DNA from: Mesorhizobium ventifaucium
GTDB taxonomy: Bacteria > Pseudomonadota > Alphaproteobacteria > Rhizobiales > Rhizobiaceae
NCBI RefSeq assembly: GCF_935822925.1
Contig: NZ_CAKXZS010000014.1
Coordinates: forward strand, 212,786-276,785
Direction: 5' to 3'
Length of the DNA stretch: 64,000 bases
In this document: one piece after another, positions 41,556-51,023 of the stretch
Position numbering within the stretch: position 1 is the first letter of the stretch
Layout: every line of letters starts with the position of its first letter
Position numbers and translations under genes: made by a program
The notes under the pieces: model-generated
Told to the model about the DNA's origin: nothing
Databases searched by the model: none
The model's input: the letters and a program-made list of their open reading frames with translations, nothing else

Positions 41556-42590
41556 CTACCAGTCCATCACCACCTTGCCCGAATTGCCGCTGCGCATCGC
41601 GTCGAACCCAGTCTGGAAGTCGTCAATGCCGATGCGGTGGGTGATCAGGCCGCTGACATCGAGCGGGCCCTGCACCAGGGCGATCATCTTGTACCAGGTC
41701 TCGAACATTTCGCGGCCATAGATGCCCTTGAGATGCAGCATCTTGAAGATGACCTTGTTCCAGTCGATCTCGAAGCCGGTCGGCGCGATGCCCAGAATGG
41801 CGATCTTGCCGCCATTGTTCATGGCGTCGATCATGTCGCGGAAGGCAGGTGCCGCACCCGACATTTCGAGGCCGACGTCAAAACCTTCGGTCATGCCGAG
41901 CGCCGGCATGATATCGCGCAGCTTTTCCTTCGACGCGTCGACCACATGCTGGACGCCGAGTTTTTTCGCCAGCGCCAGCCGCACCGGGTTGATGTCGGTG
42001 ATGACCACCTTTCGCGCGCCGACGCACTGCGCCACCAGCGCACCCATGATGCCGATCGGCCCGGCGCCGGTGACCAGCACGTCCTCGCCGACGAGGTCGA
42101 AGGACAATGCGGTGTGAACCGCATTGCCTAGGGGATCGAAGATTGCGGCGATCTCGTCGGGCACGTCGTCGGGGATCGGCACGACGTTGTGCTGCGGGAT
42201 CGCCAGATATTCACCGAAGGCGCCCGGCCGGTTGACGCCGACGCCGAGCGTGTTGCGGCACAGATGCCCCCTGCCCGCCCGGCAATTGCGGCAATGGCCG
42301 CAGACGATGTGGCCTTCGCCTGACACACGCTGACCGATCTTGTATTCGGTGACCGCCGCGCCGAAGTCCGCGACTGTGCCGACGAATTCGTGGCCGGTCA
42401 CCATCGGCACCGGCACGGTCTTCTGCGCCCACTGGTCCCAATTGTAGATGTGGACGTCGGTACCGCAGATCGCGGTCTTCTTGATCTTGATCAGAACGTC
42501 GTTCGGGCCGATTTCCGGCACCGGCACTTCTTCCATCCAGATGCCCGGCTCGGCCTTGGCCTTGACCAGCGCCTTCATCATGTTCGACAT
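41556..42590 (-). CDS. tdh: L-threonine 3-dehydrogenase
   Basis: The protein has 344 residues of the zinc alcohol dehydrogenase family. The catalytic zinc residues are in [17 protein letters not shown] and GHEFVG, the structural zinc set is [15 protein letters not shown], and the NAD loop is GAGPIGIMG. It oxidises threonine to 2-amino-3-ketobutyrate, which Kbl then cleaves. It lies 81 bases downstream of kbl in the same direction. Confidence 0.97.
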   Translation of the reverse strand: MSNMMKALVKAKAEPGIWMEEVPVPEIGPNDVLIKIKKTAICGTDVHIYNWDQWAQKTVPVPMVTGHEFVGTVADFGAAVTEYKIGQRVSGEGHIVCGHCRNCRAGRGHLCRNTLGVGVNRPGAFGEYLAIPQHNVVPIPDDVPDEIAAIFDPLGNAVHTALSFDLVGEDVLVTGAGPIGIMGALVAQCVGARKVVITDINPVRLALAKKLGVQHVVDASKEKLRDIMPALGMTEGFDVGLEMSGAAPAFRDMIDAMNNGGKIAILGIAPTGFEIDWNKVIFKMLHLKGIYGREMFETWYKMIALVQGPLDVSGLITHRIGIDDFQTGFDAMRSGNSGKVVMDW

Positions 42591-42671
42591 TCTTTTGTCC
42601 CCAGAATCTTAGTCGCCAGAACTTAGTCGCTTGAATTTCTTGATCCGGAATCGCTTCTCGGTTCCGGCCGT

Positions 42672-43859
42672 TCAGGAAATCACACCAAGTTCGCGCCCGA
42701 CCGCGCCGAACGCCTCGACCGCACGGTCGATGTCGGCGCTGGAATGGGCGGCCGACATTTGCGTGCGGATGCGTGCCTGGCCCTTCGGCACCACCGGAAA
42801 CGAGAAGCCGATGACATAGATCCCGCGCTGCAGCATGCGCGCCGCCATCTCCTGCGCCAGCGTCGCATCGCCGAGCATGACCGGCATGATCGGATGATCG
42901 GCGCCGGCCAGCGTAAAGCCGAGCTTACCCATCTCAGACCGGAAGCGCGCCGCATTGGCATAGAGGCGCTGACGCAGCGCATCGCCATTTTTGATCAGTT
43001 CGAAAACCCGGATCGAGGCGCCGGCGATCGCCGGCATCAGCGTGTTGGAAAACAGATAGGGACGCGAGCGCTGGCGCAGCCAGTCGACCACCTGGCTCTT
43101 GCCCGATGTGTAGCCGCCCGACGCGCCGCCCAACGCCTTGCCAAGCGTGCCGGTGATGATGTCTACCCTGCCCTCGACGCCGCAATGCTCGGCCGAGCCG
43201 CGCCCATTCTTGCCGACGAAGCCGACAGCATGGCTGTCGTCGACCATCACCATTGCATCGTACTTGTCGGCGAGATCGCAGACGCCCTTCAGATTGGCGA
43301 TGATGCCGTCCATGGAAAATACACCATCGGTGGCGATCAGCCGAAAACGGCAATCCATTGCCTCCTTCAGCCGCGCTTCCAGATCGGCCATGTCGTTGTT
43401 GGCGTAACGGAAACGCTTCGCCTTCGACAGCCGCACGCCGTCGATGATCGAGGCGTGGTTGAGCGCGTCGGAAATGACAGCATCCTCCTCGCCGAGCAGC
43501 GTCTCGAACAGGCCGCCATTAGCGTCGAAGCAGGAGCCATAGAGGATCGTGTCCTCCATGCCGAGAAATCCAGAAATCGTCGCCTCGAGCTGCTTGTGCT
43601 CTTCCTGCGTGCCGCAGATGAAACGTACCGACGCCATGCCATAGCCATAGCGGTCGAGTGCCTGCTTGGCCGCATCGCGCAACTCGGCGCTATCGGCGAG
43701 GCCAAGATAGTTGTTGGCGCAGAAATTCAGCACCCTCTCGCCGCCCACCTCGATCTTGCCCGATTGCGTCGAGGTGATCACCCGCTCGGATTTGTAGAGG
43801 CCGGCCGATTTCAGCCCTTGAAGCTCGCTGTCGAGGTGGGAGAGGAATGCCGCGCTCAT
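42672..43859 (-). CDS. kbl: 2-amino-3-ketobutyrate coenzyme A ligase (glycine C-acetyltransferase)
   Basis: The protein has 395 residues of the alpha-oxoamine synthase family. The PLP lysine lies in [15 protein letters not shown], preceded by [11 protein letters not shown], and the start has the [10 protein letters not shown] segment of Kbl. It converts 2-amino-3-ketobutyrate and CoA to glycine and acetyl-CoA. Together with tdh this gives a two-step route from threonine to glycine. The 281 bases upstream hold no gene that I can recognise and must contain the promoter. Confidence 0.97.
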   Translation of the reverse strand: MSAAFLSHLDSELQGLKSAGLYKSERVITSTQSGKIEVGGERVLNFCANNYLGLADSAELRDAAKQALDRYGYGMASVRFICGTQEEHKQLEATISGFLGMEDTILYGSCFDANGGLFETLLGEEDAVISDALNHASIIDGVRLSKAKRFRYANNDMADLEARLKEAMDCRFRLIATDGVFSMDGIIANLKGVCDLADKYDAMVMVDDSHAVGFVGKNGRGSAEHCGVEGRVDIITGTLGKALGGASGGYTSGKSQVVDWLRQRSRPYLFSNTLMPAIAGASIRVFELIKNGDALRQRLYANAARFRSEMGKLGFTLAGADHPIMPVMLGDATLAQEMAARMLQRGIYVIGFSFPVVPKGQARIRTQMSAAHSSADIDRAVEAFGAVGRELGVIS

Positions 43860-44140
43860 GATCTGGCCCTGTTGAGAATAAATGGACTGTCGCCCCGTGT
43901 GGACGAAAAATCCACCGCAAAAGCGACGGCTTCGGTGACCCGACGGTCAGCGGCCAGAGTGCCGCCCCAGAATGCCGCCAAATGGCGGATATTCAAATGC
44001 AGCTGCGGCGAGAAAGAACACGATAACCATTTCGCAAGCTTTCCACCGCTGCTGCTCTGTCGGCTTCCGGAGCTGTTAACCTTTAAAGCCAATGGTTCTC
44101 ATACCCAACAATCTGTCGGCGAGAGGGACCGCCCCAGAAA

Positions 44141-46213
44141 ATGTCGCAGCAACCGATGCAAACCATTTCGGGCAGGCTGATACTGCTGATCAAGGCAGGC
44201 TATTGGCTGGCGCTGTTGATCATTGCAGCCATGGTGATGGCCTCCTTCATCCTTCTCCAGCAGATGATGGCTGGCCAGCGGCACGACGAGACGCTGCTCG
44301 ATATTGTCGGCATGCAAAAAGTGCTGTCGCAACGCATTGTCTTCCTTGCCAACGCGGCAGGTGCAGCTACGCGCAACCAACAACCGGCTCTGGTCACCGC
44401 ATTCAAACAGGCCACGGCCGACTTCGAGAGGAACTACGACCTTCTGCTCGAGCGGGTGGTCGCCGACCCGGCATCACCGGCAAGGCTCGATCCAAAATCA
44501 GTCGAGAGCGTCCTTTTCGCCAAGCCGTTTCATCTCGATTACTTCTCGGTCGGGCTTATCGCCAACGGCGAACGACTGGTTTCGGCGTTCGAATCGCAAC
44601 TCGGCATGGCCGATAATGGCGGCTACAAGGGTGGCGGCGAACGCGTCAATCTCGACGCTTCCGTCGCCAATGCGACCCTGTCGGGCTATGCGGCACTCGG
44701 CCAGCGCATCAGCGCCCAGGCCGATGCGCAATCGGGAAGACTGCTCGATCTCCATCGAACGCTGTTCTACTCCACCATCGGCGTCATCGTGCTGGTGGCA
44801 CTTTTCATCTTCCGGCCGATGTCGAACGCCATCCTGCGCAAGACGCGTGAACTGATCGATACCCGCAATTCCATGGCCTTCATCGCCGTGCATGACGGCC
44901 TTACCGGCCTGCACAACCGAACCTTCCTGACCGACCATTTCGATACGCTGATCAAGGGCGCGCAGCGCCGGCGGGAGCGGCTTGCGGCGGTCCACCTCGA
45001 CCTCGACCGGTTCAAGCAGATCAACGACACGCTTGGCCACGCCGCCGGCGACTATGTGCTGGTGGTGACGGCGCAGCGCATGCGTGATTCTTGCCGGGCG
45101 TCGGATCTCTGTGTGCGTCTCGGCAGCGACGAGTTCGTGATGATCCTCAACGGTGCCGGCGGCACCGAGGACATCAACACGGTCGCCGGGCGCGTCCTGA
45201 CGCAGATCAATGAACCGATCGTCTATCGGGGCACGACCATCCTTCCGGGCGCCAGCGCCGGCGTCGCTGTCTATCCGGTCGACGCCGACAATGCGCAAGA
45301 TCTGCTCGTCCATGCCGACCTCGCGCTCCACGCCGCCAAGAAGCAGGGTGGCGGCAGTCTCTCATTCTTCTCCGAGGCGTTGCGGCATGAACTCGATTAC
45401 CGCAAGCGGCTCGAGCATGACATCAGGATCGCTATCGCGGAGAAGGCGTTCCAGGTCTATTTCCAGCCACAGGTTTCGTTGTCGAACGGCACGATCGGCG
45501 GCATCGAGGCGCTGGTTCGCTGGAAACATGCCGAGCGCGGCATGATTGCACCGGGCGAGTTCATTCCCATCGCCGAGAAATGCGGGCTCATGCCTGCGAT
45601 CGGTCGCATCGTCATCGCCAAGGCAATCGGCGAGGCGGCGGAGTGGAACCGCGCCGGCATCGCCTTCGGACGGCTCGCCGTCAACGTCTCCGGCAGCGAA
45701 TTGCGTGACGCCGATTTCGACGCCTTCCTCTTCGGTGCGCTGGAAAAGGCTGGGCTGCCGGCGCAAAAACTGTCGCTCGAGATCGTCGAATCCGTGATTC
45801 TCGACGACGAGAAGACCGGCATCGCGGCAAAGCTGCGGCACATCCGCGCCGCCGGTGTCCATCTTGAACTCGATGATTTCGGCACCGGCTATGCGTCGCT
45901 CAGCCACGTCAACCCGAACGAGATCGACAGGCTGAAGATCGATCGCCGCTTCGTCCAGAACATCAATGCGAACGGCGACAACACCAAGATCGTGCGTGCC
46001 ATCACCGAACTCGCCCGCGGCCTTGGCATCTCGATCGTCGCCGAGGGCGCCGAAACCGAGGCTGAACTCGATTCACTGATGGCGATCGGCTGCGACCAGG
46101 TGCAGGGCTACTCCATCGCCTTCCCGATGCCGCAGGATCAGACACGCGAATGGCTGGTCGCGCGGACGCCGAAGAGAGCCAGGCTGAGGGTGTTGCAGGG
46201 AAGGCTGGCGTAA
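44141..46213 (+). CDS. Membrane GGDEF-EAL protein with PilJ-like sensor domain
   Basis: The protein has 690 residues. Two membrane segments (about 19-41 and 206-226) enclose a helical periplasmic region that begins QKVLSQRIVFLANAAG, typical of the type IV pilus/PilJ N-terminal sensor. The GGDEF domain has GSDEF (residues 328-332) in place of GGDEF. The EAL domain (about 420-665) keeps its signature E456-A-L, DDFGTGYASL (578 on) and EGAETEAELD, so phosphodiesterase activity on cyclic di-GMP is likely, while cyclase activity is uncertain. The gene is alone and convergent with the second PIN toxin gene. Confidence 0.92.
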   Translation: MSQQPMQTISGRLILLIKAGYWLALLIIAAMVMASFILLQQMMAGQRHDETLLDIVGMQKVLSQRIVFLANAAGAATRNQQPALVTAFKQATADFERNYDLLLERVVADPASPARLDPKSVESVLFAKPFHLDYFSVGLIANGERLVSAFESQLGMADNGGYKGGGERVNLDASVANATLSGYAALGQRISAQADAQSGRLLDLHRTLFYSTIGVIVLVALFIFRPMSNAILRKTRELIDTRNSMAFIAVHDGLTGLHNRTFLTDHFDTLIKGAQRRRERLAAVHLDLDRFKQINDTLGHAAGDYVLVVTAQRMRDSCRASDLCVRLGSDEFVMILNGAGGTEDINTVAGRVLTQINEPIVYRGTTILPGASAGVAVYPVDADNAQDLLVHADLALHAAKKQGGGSLSFFSEALRHELDYRKRLEHDIRIAIAEKAFQVYFQPQVSLSNGTIGGIEALVRWKHAERGMIAPGEFIPIAEKCGLMPAIGRIVIAKAIGEAAEWNRAGIAFGRLAVNVSGSELRDADFDAFLFGALEKAGLPAQKLSLEIVESVILDDEKTGIAAKLRHIRAAGVHLELDDFGTGYASLSHVNPNEIDRLKIDRRFVQNINANGDNTKIVRAITELARGLGISIVAEGAETEAELDSLMAIGCDQVQGYSIAFPMPQDQTREWLVARTPKRARLRVLQGRLA

Positions 46214-46251
46214 GGCGCCAACCTTGACACGCCTCTTCGGAGATGGCGCCT
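46213..46251. terminator. Weak hairpin between the convergent EAL and PIN genes
   Basis: AGGCGCCA (46213-46220) and TGGCGCCT (46244-46251) pair perfectly around a 23-base loop, starting at the stop of the EAL gene. No T-run follows. It might be a factor-assisted terminator. Confidence 0.3.
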
Positions 46252-46266
46252 AACGGGTGAGTCCGG

Positions 46267-46719
46267 CTAAGGTGCCGCCGAATGCCGCAATGGCGGCAAG
46301 TTCTTCAGCGGGTTGAGCATCGGCACCCCGAGCGGTGCAAAATGACGCTCGTTGTCCGTCAGTATCGTCAAGCCGTGGACCTCGGCCGTAGCGGCGATCG
46401 CTATGTCTTCGAAGCCTGGCCGATGCGCCCTTGCCCGATCAAGAATAGACCCGGCGGCATGTGCGGCGCGCAAATCGAAGGGAAGAACCCTCTCTCCATA
46501 TAGGTGCTCGACCGCTTGCCACCAGTTGCGTAGCAAAGCCGCCTTTGTCGTCGCACCCTCGCGCTCGGCCTTGGCGATCCCTGCGGCGATTTCGGACACA
46601 GTGACAACGGACAGGAACAGGTAATCGCTGGCTTTGTCGAGCCATGTTGCCAACGCTGCCCGATTCGCCTTCTTGGCGGGAGCGATTGCCGAGATGATGT
46701 TGGTGTCCAGCAGAAACAT
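46267..46719 (-). CDS. PIN-domain toxin (VapC/FitB type)
   Basis: The protein has 150 residues from ATG 46719 (a TTG three codons earlier is less likely). Asp in FLLDTNIISA, Glu in TVSEIAAGI, Asp in GFEDIAIAATA and Asp in ILTDNERHF form the PIN site. This arrangement is closer to FitB/VapC proteins than to the toxin at 36571. It lies 18 bases downstream of its antitoxin gene. Confidence 0.9.
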   Translation of the reverse strand: MFLLDTNIISAIAPAKKANRAALATWLDKASDYLFLSVVTVSEIAAGIAKAEREGATTKAALLRNWWQAVEHLYGERVLPFDLRAAHAAGSILDRARAHRPGFEDIAIAATAEVHGLTILTDNERHFAPLGVPMLNPLKNLPPLRHSAAP

Positions 46720-46737
46720 CAGGACCAATCGACCGGG

Positions 46738-46980
46738 TTACAACGCAACCTTGCGAACCTGTTTACGGGAACGGGGGGGAATATCGCCTTTGTCACCGGG
46801 AAACGCCGCCAGCAATTGTCCGAAGCTAGGCACCCGCGACAGCCGTTCGTAGTCTTCGAAAGACAGGATCACAGCCTGCTTACGCCCGTGACGCGTGATG
46901 ACGGCAGGTTCTCCCGCCACGGCCTGATCAACCACCGCCGAAAGCCTGGCCTTGGCATCCTTCAACTGAATTTCGCGCAT
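46738..46980 (-). CDS. Phd/YefM-type antitoxin
   Basis: The protein has 80 residues. I chose ATG 46980, since longer readings cross the operator; a GGGG run lies 10 bases upstream. REIQLKDAKARLSAVVDQAVAG and PAVITRHGRKQAVILSFEDYERL are typical Phd/YefM segments. The basic C-terminus (PPRSRKQVRKVAL) differs from the acidic tail of the antitoxin at 36350. Confidence 0.88.
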   Translation of the reverse strand: MREIQLKDAKARLSAVVDQAVAGEPAVITRHGRKQAVILSFEDYERLSRVPSFGQLLAAFPGDKGDIPPRSRKQVRKVAL

Positions 46981-46993
46981 GCTGTGCCCCATT

Positions 46994-47014
46994 TTATGAC
47001 CACTGAAGTCATAA
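46994..47014. promoter_or_regulatory. Palindromic operator of the second toxin-antitoxin operon
   Basis: TTATGAC and GTCATAA are perfect 7-base arms with a 7-base spacer, lying 14 bases before the antitoxin start. The half-site is the same as in the operator at 36315-36338. Confidence 0.6.
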
Positions 47015-47160
47015 ATAGCATCGCGAGCCCACTGAAACAATACGTCCGGCAGTTGGGATCAATCGACATTCGCCCGTGGCGCGCAGATCGAACGGACGTG
47101 CCTGGTGGCTCTCCGTGTGGGCGTTCGACTTCGCGCCACCAATCGAGCGGTTGACGATCG

Positions 47161-49206
47161 TCAGATCCGCAGGCCGAACCTGATGCCGTCATAGATGGCG
47201 GCGTGAATGTTGCGCGAGGCGACCGCATCGCCGATGCGCAAGAGCACGAAACCGCCTTGCGGACCGCGCGCCGGGAAAATGTCGCCACCATTGACCAGCC
47301 GCTCGTAATCGACCGCGCCGCCGTTCTTCGACAGCGGTTTCAGTGCGAGATAGAGATCGTCGAGCGGCAGCGTGCCGTGCTCGACCACCACCTGATCGAC
47401 CCGCCGCTCGTCGCGCCAGCCGTCAGCGAAGTCTGAGCCGAGCTCCGCAACCAGTTGATTGCCCTCGCGCCGCACCGAACGCAGCCGCGTGTTGATGGTG
47501 ATGGTGACGCCTTGTTCCTGGAAGGCGCGCATATAGGGCACGTGGTTCATGCCGCCCATTTCCGGGGCGAAGAAGCGTTCGGGCGAAACCAGCTCCAGCT
47601 TTGCACCGCTATTGGCGATCAGCTCGGCCGCACCCATGCCCTGATGGCCGCCATTGTCGTCGTAGAGCAGCACGTTTTCAGCCGGCTTGACGCTGCCGGC
47701 CATGATATCCCAGCTCGACGTGACAAGATTGTCGCCTGCCCCCAGCGGCGGGTTCTGCGGCAGGCCGCCGGTGGCGACCACCACCACGTCCGGCGACAGA
47801 GCCAGAACATCGTCCTTCTCCGCCCAGGTGTCATAGCGGATTTCGACGCCGAGCCGGTCGAGCTCGGCCAGTCGCCAATCGATGATGCCGATCAGTTCCT
47901 TGCGGCGTGGGTTTTGCGTCGCCAGCCGCACCTGGCCGCCGGCCTGGCTTGATGCTTCAAGCACCGTCACCTGGTGACCACGCTCGGCCGCGACACGCGC
48001 CGCTTCCAGACCGCCGGCCCCAGCGCCGACGACGACCACGTTACGCTTCGGCCCCTCGGTCTTCGGGATGATGTGCGGAATATCAGCCTCGCGGCCGGTC
48101 GCCGCATTATGGATGCACAGCGCCTCGCCACCCTCATAGATGCGGTCGAGGCAATAGGTGGCGCCGACGCAAGGGCGGATTTCGTGCTCGCGGCCCTCCA
48201 TCACCTTGCGGACGATATGCGGATCGGCGATGTGGGCGCGGGTCATGCCGACCATGTCGAGCTTGCCCGTGGCGATGGCGTGACGCGCAGTGGCGACATC
48301 CGAAATCCGCGCCGCGTGGAAGGTCGGGAACTTCGTCGCCGCCCTCACCTCGCCGGCGAAATCGAGATGCGGCGACGAGCGCATGCCGGTCACCGGGATG
48401 ACCTTGGTCAGCGCGGCATCGGTTTCGATCGAGCCGCGGATGATGTTGAGGAAATCGACCTTGCCGGAGCCGGCCAGCCGTAAGGCGATCTCGACGCCTT
48501 CCTGTTTCGAAAGGCCCTTCTCAAAATCCTCGTCGGCAACCATGCGGATGCCGACGACGAACTTTTCGCCGACCGCCGACCGCACGGCGTCGAGCACCAT
48601 GCCGGTGAAGCGCAAGCGGTTGTCGAGCGAGCCGCCGAAATCGTCGTCGCGCTGGTTGGTGGCCGGCGACCAGAAGCCGTCCATCAGATGGCCGTAAGCC
48701 TCGAACTCGATGCCGTCGAGGCCGGCGGCCTGGCAGCGCTGGGCGGCGGCCGCGTAGTCGGCCACGATGCGCTCGATGTCCCAGTCCTCGATGGTCTTCG
48801 GAAAAGCGCGATGCGCCGGCTCGCGCACTGGCGAGGCGGACAGCACCGGCAGCCAGTCGGCCTTGTTCCAGCCGGTACGGCGACCGAGATGGGTGATCTG
48901 GATCATCACCTTGCAGTCATGCTCGTGGCAGGCATCGGCGAGTTCAGTGAGCCACGGCACGATGCGGTCGTCGTAAACATGCAGATTGCCGAAGGCGGCC
49001 GGGCTGTCGCGCGAGACGATCGCCGAACCGGCGGTCATGGTCAGCGCCATGCCGCCCTTGGCCTTTTCGGCGTGGTAGAGCCGGTAACGCTCTTTCGGCA
49101 TACCTTCCTCCGAATAGGCCGGCTCGTGGCTGGTCGACATAACCCGGTTCTTCAGCGTCAAATGTTTGAGCTGATAGGGCTGGAGAAGCGGATCGCTGCT
49201 GGTCAT
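47161..49206 (-). CDS. N-methylproline demethylase-like flavoprotein (old yellow enzyme / TMADH family)
   Basis: The protein has 681 residues from ATG 49206. An FMN TIM barrel (about 1-340; MIQITHLGRRTGWNKADW, DGIEFEAYGHLMDGFWSP) is joined to a dinucleotide-binding part (VVVGAGAGGLEAA, 391-403), as in trimethylamine dehydrogenase and dienoyl-CoA reductase. Of the usual four Cys for a 4Fe-4S cluster, Cys346, Cys352 and Cys364 are seen, while the second site is Ala349. This resembles the group annotated as N-methylproline demethylases of proline-betaine use, as I recall. Removal of an N-methyl group from a secondary or tertiary amine is inferred, supported by the MttB gene 4.7 kb away. Confidence 0.8.
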   Translation of the reverse strand: MTSSDPLLQPYQLKHLTLKNRVMSTSHEPAYSEEGMPKERYRLYHAEKAKGGMALTMTAGSAIVSRDSPAAFGNLHVYDDRIVPWLTELADACHEHDCKVMIQITHLGRRTGWNKADWLPVLSASPVREPAHRAFPKTIEDWDIERIVADYAAAAQRCQAAGLDGIEFEAYGHLMDGFWSPATNQRDDDFGGSLDNRLRFTGMVLDAVRSAVGEKFVVGIRMVADEDFEKGLSKQEGVEIALRLAGSGKVDFLNIIRGSIETDAALTKVIPVTGMRSSPHLDFAGEVRAATKFPTFHAARISDVATARHAIATGKLDMVGMTRAHIADPHIVRKVMEGREHEIRPCVGATYCLDRIYEGGEALCIHNAATGREADIPHIIPKTEGPKRNVVVVGAGAGGLEAARVAAERGHQVTVLEASSQAGGQVRLATQNPRRKELIGIIDWRLAELDRLGVEIRYDTWAEKDDVLALSPDVVVVATGGLPQNPPLGAGDNLVTSSWDIMAGSVKPAENVLLYDDNGGHQGMGAAELIANSGAKLELVSPERFFAPEMGGMNHVPYMRAFQEQGVTITINTRLRSVRREGNQLVAELGSDFADGWRDERRVDQVVVEHGTLPLDDLYLALKPLSKNGGAVDYERLVNGGDIFPARGPQGGFVLLRIGDAVASRNIHAAIYDGIRFGLRI

Positions 49207-49248
49207 CGTTTTCCTGCTGTAAATCGTGCTAATGAGCGGCAAATTTAT

Positions 49249-49326
49249 TACGCATGTCGTTATGACAGAACCGCTGCGCATCCTAGGGTCAGGGGCGTGG
49301 GCTGGCTTTTGGGCGACATGCAGTAA
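49249..49326. repeat. ATGCATGTCG-type palindromic repeat, copy 2
   Basis: The outer arms cgcatgtcg and cgacatgc and the runs gttatgacagaaccgctgc and gcttttgggcgac match the copy at 34481-34560. It ends at the ribosome site of queF, so it forms part of the queF leader. Confidence 0.7.
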
Positions 49327-49337
49327 GGAACCCGCTC

Positions 49338-49799
49338 ATGATCGATACGAAAAACCTTACCCAGCTCGGCACAAACGTCGAGGCGCCACAGAACCCTGAA
49401 GCAGCAGTCCTGGAGACCGTGCCGTTTTCGCGCGGCGACGGGCCGCCAGCCATCGTTCGCTTCACCTGCCCGGAGTTCACCTCGCTCTGCCCGGTCACCG
49501 GCCAGCCGGACTTCGCCCACATCGTCGTCGACTATGCACCCGACACGCTGCTGGTGGAATCGAAGTCGCTGAAGCTGTTCATGACCTCGTTTCGCAACCA
49601 TGGCGCCTTCCATGAAGAGTGCACCGTCATGATCGGCCGCCGCATCGTCGCCGCGACCAAACCACTGTGGTTGCGGATCGGCGGCTATTGGTATCCGCGC
49701 GGCGGCATTCCGATCGACGTGTTCTGGCAGACCGGCGCGCCGCCGGAAGGCGCATGGCTGCCCGATACCGGTGTCGCGCCCTATCGCGGACGCGGCTGA
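49338..49799 (+). CDS. queF: NADPH-dependent 7-cyano-7-deazaguanine reductase
   Basis: The protein has 153 residues, the single-domain QueF type. Catalytic Cys51 and Asp58 are in [13 protein letters not shown], and the family motif ESKSLKLF is at 74-81. It reduces preQ0 to preQ1 on the way to queuosine in tRNA. It is a single gene on the plus strand lying inside a minus-strand amine utilisation region, with no other que gene nearby. Its leader is a palindromic repeat; no preQ1 riboswitch is seen. Confidence 0.97.
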   Translation: MIDTKNLTQLGTNVEAPQNPEAAVLETVPFSRGDGPPAIVRFTCPEFTSLCPVTGQPDFAHIVVDYAPDTLLVESKSLKLFMTSFRNHGAFHEECTVMIGRRIVAATKPLWLRIGGYWYPRGGIPIDVFWQTGAPPEGAWLPDTGVAPYRGRG

Positions 49800-49828
49800 G
49801 CCTGAGCTTCTATGGAACGTACGTCGCA

Positions 49829-51013
49829 TCAGTTGAGCGGCAGCCGCCGGTAGCGGCCGGGATTGTTCGGATCATTGAAATGGCCCATCGGCCCATGTTC
49901 GGCGAAGTGCGCCGCCCAGTGCTTCATCGCAGTGGGGTCGAGCTCAACGCCCAGTCCGTTGCCCTCCGGCACACGCACGGTGTTGCCGGTCTGCCGGAAC
50001 GGCCCGTCCTTGATAACGTCGCCGATCTGCCAACGAAACAGCGACTGCGATGCCTCGGTGATCCACGGCGTCGCCGCCACGACGTGCAGATAGGCTGATG
50101 TCATGATGCCGAGATCGTTCGAATAGCACCAGAACCCCTTGCCCATCGCCTCACAGGCGGCGATGAATTTCAGGGTTTTCGACAGTCCGCCGAGTGCTGC
50201 GAAATTGCAGACGAAGTAATCCGGCGCGCCGAGCGCGACCGCCCGTCTGAGATCCGGGATGTGCGTGGAAAACGGAATGCGCGAGTGCTGGCGCAGCGCC
50301 GCCATCTCCTCAAAGGTGGCGACCGGATCCTCATAATTGCGGATGTTGAACGGCTCGATCTCGCGCAGCACCCAGCGCGCCGTGGTCAGCGACCACTGCA
50401 TGTTGGAATCGAGCCTGATCTGCGCCTTGTCGCCGAGCGCCTCGCGCAGCATGCGCACGGTGCTGATCTCGAGCTCGGGATCGCCCATGATCAGCTTGCC
50501 CTCGAAAATGGTGGAGCCATGCTCCTCGCGCATCTTCAGGCAGTACTCGACGATCGCTTCGGACGTCATTTCGCCACCCGCTCCGCCCTGCGCGGCGCGA
50601 AACGAGAAATATTCAGAAAACGGAATGTCCTTGCGCACGCCGCCGCCAAGGACTTTGTAGAGCGGCATGCCGAAGACCTTACCTCTGATGTCCCACAGCG
50701 CCAGTTCGACCGCGCCGAAGGCGACCGAAGCGGCATTTTCGCCGGTGTTGGCGGTGATCTGCCAGGGCGGCACGCAGCGCGCCTCGCAGTCGGCGATGTC
50801 GAGCGGATCGGCGCCGATCAGCGCCGGCGCGATCTCGGCCTTGATCACCTCGCCGAAATGCCACCACGGCGCCTCGCCCAGTCCGACTACGCCTTCGTCC
50901 GTCTCGACTTCTATGATCGATTTCGAGCCGCCGCCATAGAGACCAGCCGTCCACCAGAATGGGGCGTCCAACGGAACATTGACATGGGTGACGCGGACGT
51001 TGGTGATCTTCAT
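49829..51013 (-). CDS. Enolase-superfamily (mandelate racemase/muconate lactonising) protein, divergent
   Basis: The protein has 394 residues from ATG 51013, behind AAGGGA. The N-terminal capping domain and the barrel of the family are clear. Metal ligands Asp202 and Asn204 (RLDSNMQW) and Glu228 (NYEDPVA) are present. Where glucarate-dehydratase-like members have FSTN, this protein has FSTH (His251), and the usual catalytic His of the HSNxxLGI stretch is Tyr (CYSNDLGIM). The reaction therefore cannot be told. The gene begins 10 bases after a secreted DUF3828 gene, as if co-transcribed. A sugar acid or a betaine epimer could be the substrate. Confidence 0.8.
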   Translation of the reverse strand: MKITNVRVTHVNVPLDAPFWWTAGLYGGGSKSIIEVETDEGVVGLGEAPWWHFGEVIKAEIAPALIGADPLDIADCEARCVPPWQITANTGENAASVAFGAVELALWDIRGKVFGMPLYKVLGGGVRKDIPFSEYFSFRAAQGGAGGEMTSEAIVEYCLKMREEHGSTIFEGKLIMGDPELEISTVRMLREALGDKAQIRLDSNMQWSLTTARWVLREIEPFNIRNYEDPVATFEEMAALRQHSRIPFSTHIPDLRRAVALGAPDYFVCNFAALGGLSKTLKFIAACEAMGKGFWCYSNDLGIMTSAYLHVVAATPWITEASQSLFRWQIGDVIKDGPFRQTGNTVRVPEGNGLGVELDPTAMKHWAAHFAEHGPMGHFNDPNNPGRYRRLPLN

Positions 51014-51023
51014 CGGTCCCTTC

